From assembly GCA_016801885.1 (NCBI GenBank), contig CM028900.1, forward strand, positions 3,999,501-4,063,500: a DNA stretch of 64,000 bases. The letters are read 5' to 3'. Shown here in pieces: positions 37,905-50,723 of this stretch (position 1 is the first letter of the stretch; each line of letters opens with the position of its first letter). This DNA is from Toxotes chatareus. Taxonomy: Eukaryota; Chordata; Actinopteri; Toxotidae. The notes below the pieces were generated by a model. The model did no database searches, was not told the DNA's origin, and saw only the letters and a list, made by a program, of their open reading frames with translations. The position numbers were made by a program, and so were the translations under genes.

Positions 37905-40900
37905 ATGCCTTGGGAACACAAAACAATCCTCCTTGGGGTTCTGACCGTCTACATCACATCACTGGTGCTGGGTAAGTGGCCTGCTCATGACGGACGTTTT
38001 TTTCTTCTGCATCACTGTCACGGTAATTTTCATGCCTTAGTTTCAAACACGCACTCAAAGATGCTGGAGTGGAATGGATGGAGATCTGTTAGGAACCTCT
38101 GTAAAACTCGTGGGGCTTAATAACACTGTGTCAGTGATAAATGCGCTGAAATAAAGACCTTGTAGTCTGAAGTAGGTCCTTTTTTTCCTGTAATGAAGCT
38201 ACAACATTTTATTTGCCCTCCAAGTTTGTTTCAGATAAACTTTAACAACAATCAAGTAGCTGTGTTTGTAAAAAGAAATATCAGGGTCATAAATGAGAAT
38301 ACTCGTCAGTCTTTCACTTCCTCCTGACTTCACCGTTTGCCCTGTGACCAATATGTTTTGTATATAACATCCTTAGATCATCATGTCTGTAGGCAGCATT
38401 TTACTGTTGCATCTTGTTTGAGCTGAGCTTCTTTTAAGTACTTTATGGTTTTTACAGTCTGTCAAGTGGTTCCCAAACTAGAGGTCGTGGGCCCAGAGAA
38501 GATTATTTGAATCACTGTGAGAAGTTCAGAGGGGGTCTCAGTCTTTGGTGGGACAGCTAACAACTCAGAAACAGAGATTATCATATGTTTTTATGTTAAA
38601 TTATAATGTTGAAAGTAACTAGAAACTCTAGCTGTCAGAAAAACGTAGTGCTGTCATGTAGAAATCTGACTCTGTGTTTTGAGTAACATTGTGTTGTGCC
38701 ATCATCATCACTGTGGTGTCCAATACACAACAGATGAGTTTTTATTTATACTTTTCAATGTTTAATCTCATCATGTGAGGAGGGATTTAATAATGCATGA
38801 GACAAACGCTCAACATTCAGACTTGGTCACAGTGGAACGTGTCTTTCTCATCATGCAGGTGTGGAGGAAAGGCCGAGGGATGCTGAGTGCGCTGACCTCA
38901 ACAATACCACGTGGCATGGGTACCGGGGGCAGAGAGTCAAACTGCAGGTCCAGTACCTGCTGCTGACGAGGAGGAACGTGGACTGTGCACAAATGTTCAA
39001 CCAGGAGTCTCTCACCAAGGAGCCCTCCTACTTCAACAGCTCCCACCCGACCAAAGTCATCGTCCACGGATACAGGTGAGGAGAAAAAGAGTCTGAAAAA
39101 CTTTTTTTACCCCGTGATCAGAGGGTGATTTCGCTTCTTTCACACCATCTACACCAGATCAGACCAAATATAGATCATAACCCACAATACCAAGACTTGT
39201 GAAATCTGGACTAGATTAAAAGAGAGAAGCTATTCACAGTTTCATATCTATGCACTGCTCTTTGAAAACCTAGACCTGTCAAATCCAGACCAGAGTAACA
39301 GGGAGTGTGTAAAGACTGTTTAAAACACAGTTTCAGGTTTATTCTGTTTGTGAAAAAAAAAAAAAAAAAAAATAATACACAAATCAACAGACAAAGACTG
39401 TCTGTTCCACAAATTTGTTTTAAACAGTTACAGTTCACTTATCAATCAAGTCTGAGTGGTTTTAACTTTGATTGTTAAATATTCATATATATTATAAATA
39501 TTAATATTTCTCAGGACCTTTAAAGTTTAAACCATACGTATCCTAAACTCAATCTCCCAATGTAAACTCACAAAAGTGAACTAAGTGAACCATATTTGGA
39601 AATTCCCCCACAAAATGAAAACACTGGTCCGGTTCTCAGTTTTTATTCTCAGTACCCAACACACTCCCCACCCCCACCCCCACAGAGCCTTGGGCAGTAA
39701 GCCATCCTGGGTGAAGGAGCTGGCTCAGGCCCTGCTCAGGGTGCAGGATGTGAACGTGCTGGTGGTGGACTGGGTCTATGGCGCCTCCTTCGCCTACAAC
39801 CTGGTGGTGGAGAATTACAAGGAGGTGGCTGTGCAAATCTCTGTCCTCATCAACCAGCTGCAGGTGAGAGAAATACTACAGAGAGGGTCACAATTTATTT
39901 TTATTATCATAGCGATGTACTCGTTTAGTACAGCTGCTTCTGCTGCTGAGACTGTGAATGTTATTGTAAGCTTCTATGGCTACATCGAGCCAAAGTGGGC
40001 AACAACCCCAAGGTCCGTGACGTGAGGCTGATAGAAATTCTCCCTCTAATATTAATTTCTTTTAAATATGTTGCTGTTCAGGAGAGATGAGATGCAGAGT
40101 CTTAATTTCACTGTAAAACAAAAGACAAACAGAGACACAGCTTAACACACGGTAACACAGCTGGAGGTGACAACAAACATGAATAAGATTGTCACCGTCT
40201 TGTCCAACAGAAACATGGGTGCAAGCTGGAGTCCTTCCACTTCATCGGGGTCAGCCTTGGGGCGCACGTCGCTGGTTTTGTGGGGACTCTTTTCGAGGGG
40301 AAGATAGGAAGAATCACAGGTGAGTTTGGATCCAGGCCCACGTGACATGTGAGAGCGCAGTCTTTTCCAAAGACAGATCATTTCTCACAATGTAAAGTTG
40401 AAATGGAAACAGTGTATATTTGTCTAATTGCAGATTTTCCTTCTGCTTGTGAAATGTGTGAAGACAGAAATCGTTCAGATCCTATAATTAAAAGTTTGGT
40501 GAGCAGCTCTCAGTCCTGCTCTACAATTTAAAGAATCGTCTGACTTTACTGAATAAACAACGAAACCATGAGGGAGAACCTCTAAACTTTTGTTGGCAAA
40601 TGGAAAAATAAAGCTGTGAAAAAGTGACAACAACAACAGGCCTCCATGGCTCAGAAGTGTCTCACAGAGCCTCTTGCCTGTGGATGTGTGTCAGGGTGTC
40701 CTTGGCAGATCTGTGGGGCTCTTCAAAGAACAACAGCACTTTGATGAGAGACACACTGAAGCTGTGTGGAGACTCTCCTCCTCCCCAGAACACACCAGCC
40801 AACACAATACACCACTGTTCACTTGTTTATATCTGGTCTTTCTGTCTGAGAGGGGAGACTGGTGTAAGATTAGATGTTTAGCTCAGAGGAGCCGCTGGAA

Positions 40901-43900
40901 GTTTGTCACAACCAGAGCAAATTCTGGAAATTTTTACAGATCGAATATGGTTTGATTTGACTTAGTAGATTTAGTAGCATATGAAAATGTCTTCTGCACT
41001 TTGGATTCCTGTGGTTTCTGACTGAACGTCTGCATAGACTGAATCCAACCAAATACATCATTTATTCTTTCACTGCATCTCTATTATCTTTTATCTTTTT
41101 AATCATTTCTTTCTCTTGCAGCTGCAGCTTTTACTCTCACGAAGCGCTGCAACCTTGACCCCATTAGTTGTGGTCATTCATCAAATAACTGCCTAAGTCA
41201 CAGAGGCTTTATTTAAGTTTCAACCTGTGAACATGAAACCAAAAGCAAAAACTAGGCCCCTGACATGAAAATGCAACCACTCAGTTCACTCTTTATAGAG
41301 AAAAACAATTGCCTTGACTTTGCATTGCACTTCACATCACACCACTGTCTACTTTAAGGCCACAATTTGAGTTTTTCAAAATAGAAAGGACAAAATTAAA
41401 AATGAGCTTCGCATAAAGTTCACAACTGCCAGCAGATCCCTGAAATCCTTTTATTCCCAAAGATCTGTTTCACCTTTCAGACTGAGTTTTCCTTGTCCTT
41501 GTCGTCCAGGCCTCGACCCCGCTGGACCCATGTTTAAAGGAGCCGACACCTTTGACCGGTTGGACCCATCCGACGCCCTGTTTGTCGATGCCATCCACAC
41601 AGACTCTGACTGTGAGACAGCTTTGACTTGAGGCCTTAAAGCCTTAACATGCTCATTTCTTTTCATTACCACCAGGCTGCGAGAGGGCGAGGCCACACCA
41701 TGTGCACTGCTGTTGTCTACAACAGAGGCCTTGAGAACCACGTTTTTACTTCATTTACTACTACATTTACTCAAGTACTGTACTGAAGTACAAAACTGAG
41801 GTGCTTGTACTTCACATGAGTCTCTCTCAAACACAACATATTTCAAAAATAGACACGAGTCGTTCCCTGCATTTGGCCGTGCTCCATTCCCTCAGTCATG
41901 TCACCACAGACGATTGTTTTAAAGCCACTGACTCATGGGGATCTGAGGAAATTAAGGAAAGTTCACTGTGAAAATATCCTGAATTGTGGCCGTTGTTCAG
42001 CAGAAGCATCGGTCTGTTCAGCTAATGTTACTCTCCTGAAGAGGGAGTTCAGTGCCCTTTGTATTTGCTGAACGGAGGTATTGTGGTTGGAGAGGAGTAG
42101 TGTAATGTAAAATCACTGTTTAAGGGTGTTTACAGTGAAGAACAATAAGAAGTAAAGAGCAGTACTGTGGCGACTAAATGTTGACAAGGTTTTCTTTTGC
42201 ATCAGATTTTGGCATCTCCATCCCTGTCGGTCACGTGGACTTCTTTCTGAACGGAGGGAAGGACCAGACTGGATGTGCCCGCTCCAGGTTTCTCTCAAGT
42301 AAGTTCAGCACTCACAGAAAGCGTACTGTAGAAAGTGCAGCTGTGTTTGCTGTTTTTACATTTGGCTGCTCTGTCCTCTAAAGTATAGCCCACGCTACTT
42401 GCTTTTTCTTCAAGAAGTTATGAATAAAATAGAAATTATACATGAATAGATTTAACCCAATTTGACATCTAGACAGATTTTAAAATAACTATAATTTTGA
42501 AAATGATAGTCTTCAGACATCTGGCTCCCTTAGTGTTTCTGTGTGTTGTCAGTTCTTGTCTACTTTCCAGTGTATGGCTATGTGATATGTGACCACATGA
42601 GGGCGCTGCACGTCTACATGAGTGCGTTGGACGGCTCCTGCCCATTGAAAGGGATCCCATGCTTCAGCTATGATGACTTCCTGAAGGGACACTGTGTGGA
42701 CTGTGATGTCTTCAAGGGGAGATGTCCAACTATAGGTGATAATACACCAATACTACTTTAATTAATCGCTTCAATCATACAATCCTTGTTTTATGCACTG
42801 TTATTAGTTTATTTATTTAGTATTATCTGAAGTGCACTCAGTCCGTATACACAAGTTGTTCATGTCATCTGTCTTTATACAATAAAAATGACTTAGTTAT
42901 GTGACACTGGACATTTTCAAAGACCTGTTGTCAAACAGGTATTTCCTCTTACTGCTTCTGCAACTCCTTCAAATATGACTCCTAATAATACAGTATAGTA
43001 AGCAAAACTTGGGGTTTATGTTTGTCATCTGTGTGCCAAATATACAGGTGCTGTGTGCTGAGACAGACTGTGAAAATATGTGGGGACCATCTCCGGACTT
43101 TTCTGGAAGAGTCTCATCAGGAGCACAAAAATAAAAGAAAATAATATTTATCATAAAATTTTTTTTTAAGCCTGGAGTTCAGGCTAGTGTCAGTAAACAC
43201 TTTGCTCTCAGCAGCAGTGACAGCTGTAACACCAGCAGTAACAGATGTGGCTGTGATTGTAATATTACAGACAGTAGGAGTAATAGTGATAGCACCAGGG
43301 ACAGATTGAGGGACAGACAGGATGACGAAGCATCAGCCCTGTTTTGTTCTCTGTTAAGTCTCAGTATCACCGGCAGATTTGCCGTCAGGCCGCAATCATG
43401 CAGCCGCTCTGGTCTCGTCACACGGCAGCTTCTGGCAGCTTCTTATCATCTCAGTCCCTGATACGACAACACAGGCTGATACAGTGACACAGTTAATGTG
43501 CGTGCAGCCCTTTTGATTTGTGACGTACATACACTATGACCCTCACTCACTTGTTGTGTGTGTGTGTGTGTTTCAGGGTTATCAGAAAACAGTGGGATTG
43601 CCATATCTCCAATTCCCAAAGAGCAGAAGCTATTCCTTCTCACGACTTCTTCGCCACCTTTTTGCAGTGAGTGTGACAGAGAAACTGCTTTATAATCACA
43701 GAAAAAAAGTAGTTCCTCAGTGTTCAGACTGAGGTTGATGGGTAATGTCATCCGTTTCACAAGTACTTGGTGATAAACCAAAGTTTTGGATGAATTAGAA
43801 TTTTAACTTTTGGTATTTTAAAGTAATCATTTCCCAAGACAGCTGATTAAATCCCTCTGTTAATGTTTTTCTGTGTCCTACTTTCATGCCAACAATCAAG

Positions 43901-46084
43901 AGAATTGTTTTTCTATAAGTTAGATGGTGGTAATGTTGGTAGGTACAGAGTTCATGTTTCCCAGTGTGTTGTCGCTTCTCTGCTCAGCTCATCACATCCT
44001 GCTGGAGCTGAAGGTTTCGCCCCTGGATAAAAGCGCCGAGGTGGAAGTGACGCTGAGGACTGGGAACCTGGGAACAGAGCAGAGGCTCAGGCTGTAGGTG
44101 TCACAGTTCTAACCCCACATTTCATTTCATTTTAACTTTTGGGGAAGGATACAGCAGCCCAGGATGAAAACAAGGTTTTCAGCTCTCAGCAAAATTTTGA
44201 GTGACAGTGTTCTCACAGACTTTGAGGAGTCCCAGAGCTAGTGCTGTAGTCTTTCTTTTTTTTTTTCTTCTTTTGAGGTCAGTGGGCAGCTTCTATTTTC
44301 AGAGCACAGGTACTGTATGTTCTACTGTAAAGGCCGGGCAGGTGCAAGATACTGAGCCAGAAATGCTGAGAGAGGAAAAGTGTCTTTGCACAGGTTCCCT
44401 TGAGTTCATCATTATTATGATTTTTTCTTTATTGCAAGATTAAATAAACCAATCTCTGGTTGTCTACTGTCACGGTGGAGAGCAAGGACTAGGACCCAAA
44501 CGCAAAAACCCTCAAGACAGGCCAAAAGGGAGAACTAAAAGTCTTTTAATTAACCAAAAAAAAAATCACTGGAAGAGTCCAGGGCCAAGAATCAAAACTC
44601 AACCAAAAATACAAAAGTCCTTACTTGAAAACAGGAAACCAATGTAAGTCCATGAGGTGGGGAAAAATGCAAGGCACAGGTACGGGATCAAACACAGGGA
44701 AGACACAAACTCAGGTACAGACTTGGGTATCGACACAGGCATGGAACAAAGACGAACCAACAAGGACACAGGAAAATAACAAGACTTAAATACACCAGGC
44801 AATGGGCAACAGGTGAAACCAATTAGGTCGGGGCAGACAATCACAAAAGGAGGGAAACAAGACAAAGACAGGAAGTAGAACAAGACAAGATACACAAGGG
44901 CCATGATTTCAAAATAAAACAGGAACAGTGAACAAAACTTAACAAACTAAACAAGAATCTGAAAAGGTCCAAATGTCCACAAAAGAGATCGAAACAAAAC
45001 AAAAGGGTTCACAAAAACAGCCCCCTTGGGGCTGGTCATGACAGTCTACGATGTGTGGATATTTAAAATTCTTGTTATATTCTTTTTTAAAAATATATAA
45101 CAAAGAGATACAAGACACTACAAAAAAAGTTATGGACAACTGTGAATTTATGATCCACTTTATGAATCAACAAGATTCATAAAGTCGTCTGTTGCAGCTC
45201 TTTTCATTCTCAGTAATAAACACAAGAGGCAATAACTGTCCTCTGTGATGAATGCTGATTATGTGAAAGTGTGCACTCATCTTTCTTAGTTATGACAACA
45301 TTATTTATGTGCACGCCGTGCTGGAAATGTGTGTGTGTTTCAGTCAGACGTCTACGACAGTGTACAGGACGGTGCTGACTCATCCCGTGGCTCTGTGTGA
45401 GATCGAGTCCATCGAGATGAAGAACACCGGCGCTCTGTTCTACAGACAGGGAGAACTCCACTTCCAGTCGGTCTGTCTGTCTGAGTTCCCCGCTCTAAGG
45501 TATGGACGGCACTATGTGGACACAACATGCAAACACATATTGTACTGCACAAGCTCCCACACCCCCTCCTGGAGAGCTTATCCTTCTGTATACTCTAAGT
45601 CATTTATAGATGTGGGAATCTAACAGGGTCCAGGCCTGTTTCTACTGAACCGCCACATAAGGAGATGAAATATACAAGCAGTAGATCAGAAACAGGACAT
45701 CATTTGAGTTCTTGTCTGCAGTGCTGATATACAGTCCCACAGAAAAAAATTGAAGTGCTACTTAAATACTGCACAGAAATGACAACGATTATTGTGCTAC
45801 ATGTTAAGAAACATGGTTGATTTTACACGATTTGTCCACCACATTTGTCAGATGACTGTTGACTGTTAATAACTGCTACCATTTAATCTGAAGGTCTTTT
45901 GTCCAAAACTCAGCCAATATTTGTTCGTTTTTTTTTTCTCTTTAAAAGTTCAATATTTAAATCAAATTTATAGTGAGTGTGTTTCTGTTTCAGGCGAGAG
46001 GAGCCGCTGTGCGTGAACAACATCAATGTCAGACGAGGAGCTCTGTGGTCTCATGACTTTGTGCAGGTGTGTGGCCTCTTCTGA
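37905..46084 (+). CDS. pla1a: Phospholipase A1 member A (secreted PS-specific PLA1)
   Basis: A secreted pancreatic-lipase-family enzyme that removes the sn-1 acyl chain of phosphatidylserine to give lysophosphatidylserine. Eleven coding exons chain in phase: 37905-37971, 38859-39075, 39686-39863, 40211-40319, 41510-41611, 42206-42298, 42571-42735, 43577-43666, 43988-44093, 45344-45499, 45994-46084, giving 457 residues; human PLA1A has 456. Residues 1-23 form a signal peptide (hydrophobic core [15 protein letters not shown]). The catalytic triad is visible: Ser169 in GVSLG, Asp193 in GLDPAGP and His264 in [40 protein letters not shown] and [11 protein letters not shown] follow the family closely. 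The short lid between paired cysteines is typical of PLA1A. The C-terminal region (PLAT-like) diverges most. Intron 9 carries an LTR-like insertion. It converges on popdc2, as neighbours do in human 3q13.33. Confidence 0.95.
43195..43305. repeat. Degenerate CAG/GTA triplet area in pla1a intron 7
   Basis: Imperfect AGC, AGT and AAC triplets, as in 'cagcagcagtgacagctgta', lie between the pla1a exons ending 42735 and starting 43577. It resembles the decayed triplet area near 14 kb but I see no extended identity. Confidence 0.4.
44468..45043 (-). mobile_element. Solo-LTR-like insertion, copy 2, in pla1a intron 9
   Basis: This 576-base copy aligns along its whole length with the element at 33174-33720 in the same orientation. 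Shared blocks include 'ggacccaaacgcaaaaa', 'gtcttttaat', 'caggcaatgggcaacaggtg' and 'ggggcagacaatcacaaa'. It is flanked by GTCTAC on both sides (44462-44467 and 45044-45049). It carries small insertions and substitutions relative to copy 1. It lies antisense inside the intron between pla1a exons 9 and 10, so its own promoter and poly(A) signals would not act on the pla1a sense strand. Confidence 0.7.
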
Positions 46085-46462
46085 AGAAAGATGAAAAACA
46101 CCCATGGATTCCAATATCCCGTCCGTTTCATGTTTTAACCACCTTGTTTGATTTTAGTGTTGAGGCTCAATCTTGGTGGCTGGAGCCAAAGAACCACATT
46201 TTATTTAGTCAAAATGCAGTCGAGTTTGGTTAATTTTACAACATCATGTCACAACTGTGAAACAGTGTAAAAAGAATGATTTATATTTTTATTTCTTATC
46301 ACCAGAGTTTTGTTTTTGGTTATTTACATTTGTCTGTTAGGTTATTCCTTTCTGAAAAGTGTTTAAAGAATGAATCCTTTTCCTGTAATCTGGATTTGGA
46401 ACCTAACTTCTGAACCTTGTTCCAGAAAACCAGACTCAGTAGTATTTTTTAGGGATTTTAGC

Positions 46463-46468
46463 AATAAA
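46463..46468 (+). terminator. Polyadenylation signal, pla1a
   Basis: AATAAA about 380 bases after the pla1a stop codon; a second AATAAA lies at 46531-46536. Either could end the transcript. Confidence 0.5.
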
Positions 46469-48407
46469 CGGAGAAATAACTTCCTCATCAATATTTGGAT
46501 GTTTATGTTTTCTATAACACAATGGAAAAAAATAAACTGTGAAAAAAAAAACAGGAACTGGAAGAATCAGTGTGTTAGGATCTAACGGCACACAAAACAC
46601 CCTTGATGCTATCAATGTAACACAGTAAATGAATTCCCAAGAAAGTAAATGCCCACAGTTTCATCAGGGTACAAACAGCCATTATTATGATGTGCAGTCG
46701 AAATGTGTTGTTTAATATCATGTAGCTACAAAATGATTTTTAACTTTTGTATCTTGATGAAGAAGTGTGCCTTGGCTTTTTTGGGGTATTACATAAATAA
46801 TTTTGAATATAATCAGGGTGATATAAGCTCAGTGTGAAGTGGAAGAACTGTAGACAGTCACAGAAAACACATTACATGTTCACTGCACACAAAGAGCTTT
46901 ATGGATAAATCTTGGCCCCACGAAAATCCTGTTTTTAAACCACCAACTTTTAGTCCCATCTCTGTATTTTGGAAGACAAAAACAGACAAGTAATGCAATT
47001 CACAGTATACATGTGTGTATTAAATATTCAATTAGTTACAAAAAAAATGGTCTAGTAACATCCAATATGTCACCAAAGAAGAAGTAAGGAGTCGTCCTTC
47101 AGATGAATTTGGCGTCACGCTCTGACAGCAAACATTTCTGACACCCAACCAAGTCACGGTGCATTTAAATAAACTAAACAAGCCCAACAAAACATGAACG
47201 TGAAATAGAGAAAATCTACACTGCCAGCTTGCAGGTTTTGTTCCGGAATTGTTCACGCACAGGTGAGAATTATGCAAAACTAAATATTTTCCAGATCTTG
47301 ATCTTTCCCTTAAGTTTCACATCATATCAGTTCATACCACGTGAAATTTCTGACCAAATTTGTCTAAATTAGTCAGATCTAGAAAATGTGTAGTTAAATG
47401 TGTTTAGTTAAATCAAAACTCTTTGCAACGCTGACAATAAGTGATTTATGAAACAAACATCAAAAGTAAAATTTAACATGAAACCACGTGAAGTCGAGTC
47501 AAAATCAAACAGTCAAAGTTCCAACATCAAACATTAGTGAGATGAAAACCAACTTCATCTGTTTCAGAAACATCAAATCAGTTTTTATAACATAAAATAA
47601 CGTTTCAGACATTAAACGTGCTGCTAAGTGACAAAGTGAAGGCTGCCTCTATTTCCTGTCTCAGTGCCAGTTAAGATGATGGTGTGATAATTATTTAAAT
47701 TAGCGTTTGAGTGATTGCTGCCAGTTTATCACTTGTTGGATCAAGTCAACATGTCCATCTTTAAATGGACAGAGGTTTCTCTCTTATGACAGACACAGAA
47801 ACGCTGGCTGTACAAACTTTAATGATCCTCCCCATTCTTAAATTATAGATTTTATAAATTGCATCTTCATTTAAATGCTAAAATATCCAGAACTTTCACA
47901 TGAATTGAATAGATACGATGGGGATTCCTCTGCTTTTCAGAGCAGTCGAGAGATTTTGATGCAGATTTCAGAGCCTCATCATGGCCTAAATGCTGCTTCA
48001 GAGCCTTCACATCACGCCAGGAAGACTTTTAGGCAACAAAAAACATTTGTCATTTTTGGGCATTAAACTGGCCTGCTATAAGGTTAACATGTAGATAAAA
48101 ATAAGCCCCAAATATTGATTGATGAAATCAATATGAGTATTGGCTTTAGTATCGCTCACACACACTCAGCATGCTCAGGACTGAAGATGTGAACAGAGGT
48201 GAGAACAGGGACAGAGATCGAGGAGGAGACAAGTGACATGTGGCACGTTCATACTGCGATACTCTAAATAACATAGTGTTTCCCTGGAGAGGCTGTTCTC
48301 ACAGTTTGGGAGTGTCGGTGGGAGCCAGCGGCGCTCTGCCCCTCTGAAATCGAGGTGGTAGATTCCCGTCACTGTCACCTCCTGCAGAGTCGACATTGAA
48401 GCTTCAG

Positions 48408-48862
48408 TTAGGAAAAATTACTCAGGTTTTTTACTTCAGTAAAAGCAGCAGAGTGAAAATACTAAGTCATGCACTGAGTAAAAGCGCAAAAGTATGAGTA
48501 ACAAAAATACATAAAGTACCAAAAGTACTCATTATGCAAAATGATATATTAAAATATAAGGATAAGTCATATTATTGGATTATAAATATTGATGCATTAA
48601 TGTGTAAGAAGCGTTTTTATGTTGTAGCTGATAAAGATGGAGCTAATTAGTGGCTTGATCTATAATACATATAACACATCATAAATTATTTGTATATTTT
48701 CTTTTCATAATCTGAAATTGTAAAGTAACTAGTAGTAACCATGGATTTTAAAATGAATCCAGTGGAGAAAAAAGTCGATATTTTGCTCTTAAATGTTGTG
48801 GAGCAGAAGGATGAAGTAGCTTTCAATGGAAGTACAAGTATCTCAAAACTGTACATAAGTAC
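48408..48862 (+). repeat. TAAAAGTA-type teleost interspersed repeat
   Basis: The copy reads 'ttacttcagtaaaagcagca', later 'aaagtaccaaaagtactcat', 'gatgcattaatgtgtaagaa', 'gttgtagctgataaagatgg' and 'tctcaaaactgtacataagt'. These blocks occur in this order in a repeat I know to be frequent in percomorph genomes. Related fragments lie at about 33046-33085, 38575-38650, 41742-41815, 50230-50440 and (reversed) 53971-54312. No coding capacity is seen. Confidence 0.65.
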
Positions 48863-50229
48863 AGAACTTGTCTTCTCTGAGATTTACAGGATTGCTGCCT
48901 GCTTTCAGTCTCCACTTCACGAAGCTTGGCACATGCTTACAGGCAGTAAGAAGCCAAATATTAAATATCACCTCTGAACTCACTGTGTCCACTATAATAA
49001 ATCTGTTCCACATGAGTGTGAATGTTGAGTGTTGGTGCAGCATGGCGGCCGCCCTCTCTAATTCTGAGGGACTCGTGCCAAAACCAGACAGTAGTTACGG
49101 ATTGTATAATTCGGAAGGATTAACACAAATATCTGTTCAAGGGTTCAAAATGGATTCAGGTTTTGCAGATTGGAGAAATTTGTCGCCGTCTTGCTCAGAG
49201 CTACGATTTTCCGTCCACGGGGTCTGAGTTGTTGGCCTCCCGTGTCTGAAATGAAGTGGTTTCTACGGTCTGTGATAGATATGACCTACTGCTTCACAGC
49301 CGCCCTGCAACCCAAACCCAACAGTGACCCCGCTATCCAGCTATGAAATGTGATCCTCCACCTGTGACTGGGTGAGGGCTGCTTTTGGGATGGTAGGAGG
49401 GCAGGAGGGGTTGAGGCGGAGTGATGAACACATAAGCAGACAGTTAGCCAAGCGGCTGGACACAGCTGCTGCCCGGTCGACCTCACCACTGCTCTGTCAC
49501 CAGTTACAGTGTAGTGACCCCCCCTTACCCCACGCCCCATCCCCCAAATTCACTACACACACACAAAGTACAGCCTGAACCCAAGATGAGCCCACTCTGC
49601 ACTCATTTGCTGTTAAACAGTTTTCCCTGAGCAGATCTCTTTTATCTGAGTGGACAAATTTAACTCTGCTACTGTACCAAACACAACTGTCAGCTTCTGA
49701 AAAGCGGAGCCAAAGCAAACACTAATGCAGAGCAGCTGGCAAGGAGGGAATTTTAATCTCAAAGTATCATTTGGAAAACAGATAAATAATCCATATCTCC
49801 CCAAAAGCTGAGGAGGCCTGCAGCGAACAGTTCTCAACACTTTTCAATATAGAGCAAGAAATAGTTTGGTATGTTCCCTAGAAAACTCTGGTTAATTTTT
49901 TATATTTAAATTAACATTTAAGAAAACGTCCCATCACAAGGTCTGTTTAATAGCGGTTACGTAACATGAGCTTTTGATCATATCATATGATCCTCGTCAG
50001 CTGCTAAAATTTGTTCCGTTGTCGTGGAACTGTAGACGTTCAAATTTCCTTTTTTTTTTTTTAATTTGCTGATGAGGATGTGATATGTGATATGATCAAA
50101 GTTTCAGACAAGCTGCTAAATGGATCTTATGTTGAGATTGTTTTCTCATCTACTGTTTCCAAGGTCAAGATTAAACTTTAAAACCACATCAGTTTGACTG
50201 TTTTATAAGGATCGGCACAGTACCTTTGT

Positions 50230-50440
50230 TCAGTGGTGGAGGAAGTACTATTACTGACTTATTATTATTGGTCCATAAACATGTAAGCAACATCATTTAT
50301 CATGTGTTTTTTAAGATGGTCATATGTTTTGTGTAATATCTAACTCTCCAAAGTAACTGATAACTACAGCTGTCAAATAAATGTAGTGGAGTAAAAAGTA
50401 CATTACTTCCCTCTGAAGTGTGGCAGAAATGGAAATGCCT
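50230..50440 (+). repeat. TAAAAGTA-type repeat, partial copy
   Basis: Begins with 'tcagtggtggaggaagtact', then matches the 3' part of the family: 'tcatatgttttgtgtaatat', 'caaagtaactgataactaca', 'aaataaatgtagtggagtaa' and 'acttccctctgaagtg'. The middle of the family unit is missing. Confidence 0.65.
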
Positions 50441-50723
50441 CAACAAATGTACCACCTTATTTGAATAAATTCACCAGGAAAACTTCAACCATTGTAACTG
50501 CAATATTACGATAAATCTGTAAATCAATATCAGAAAAAAATATCAATATTAATGCTGCACTAATTGCCCGGCCCTATGTCTCACTACAAAGCCAGGTTAG
50601 TAAGATCTGTGCACTGCAAGCCATCCATGCACACACCGCCCCCGCGCCTCTCTCCGCCCAGGTGAGGTACTTACATGTAGCTTAAGTGGTGACCCAGTGT
50701 GTTAGCTCCAGCCCCCTGCCCCT

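Larger units (their letters stand above)
46540..50723. other. Convergent spacer between pla1a and popdc2
   Basis: The two flanking genes point at each other here. I find no secure gene. It holds two TAAAAGTA-type repeat copies (listed), a GC-richer patch near 49000-49560 with a GCGGCCGC site at about 49045, and a possible minus-strand exon at 48250-48400 discussed among the findings. Confidence 0.5.
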
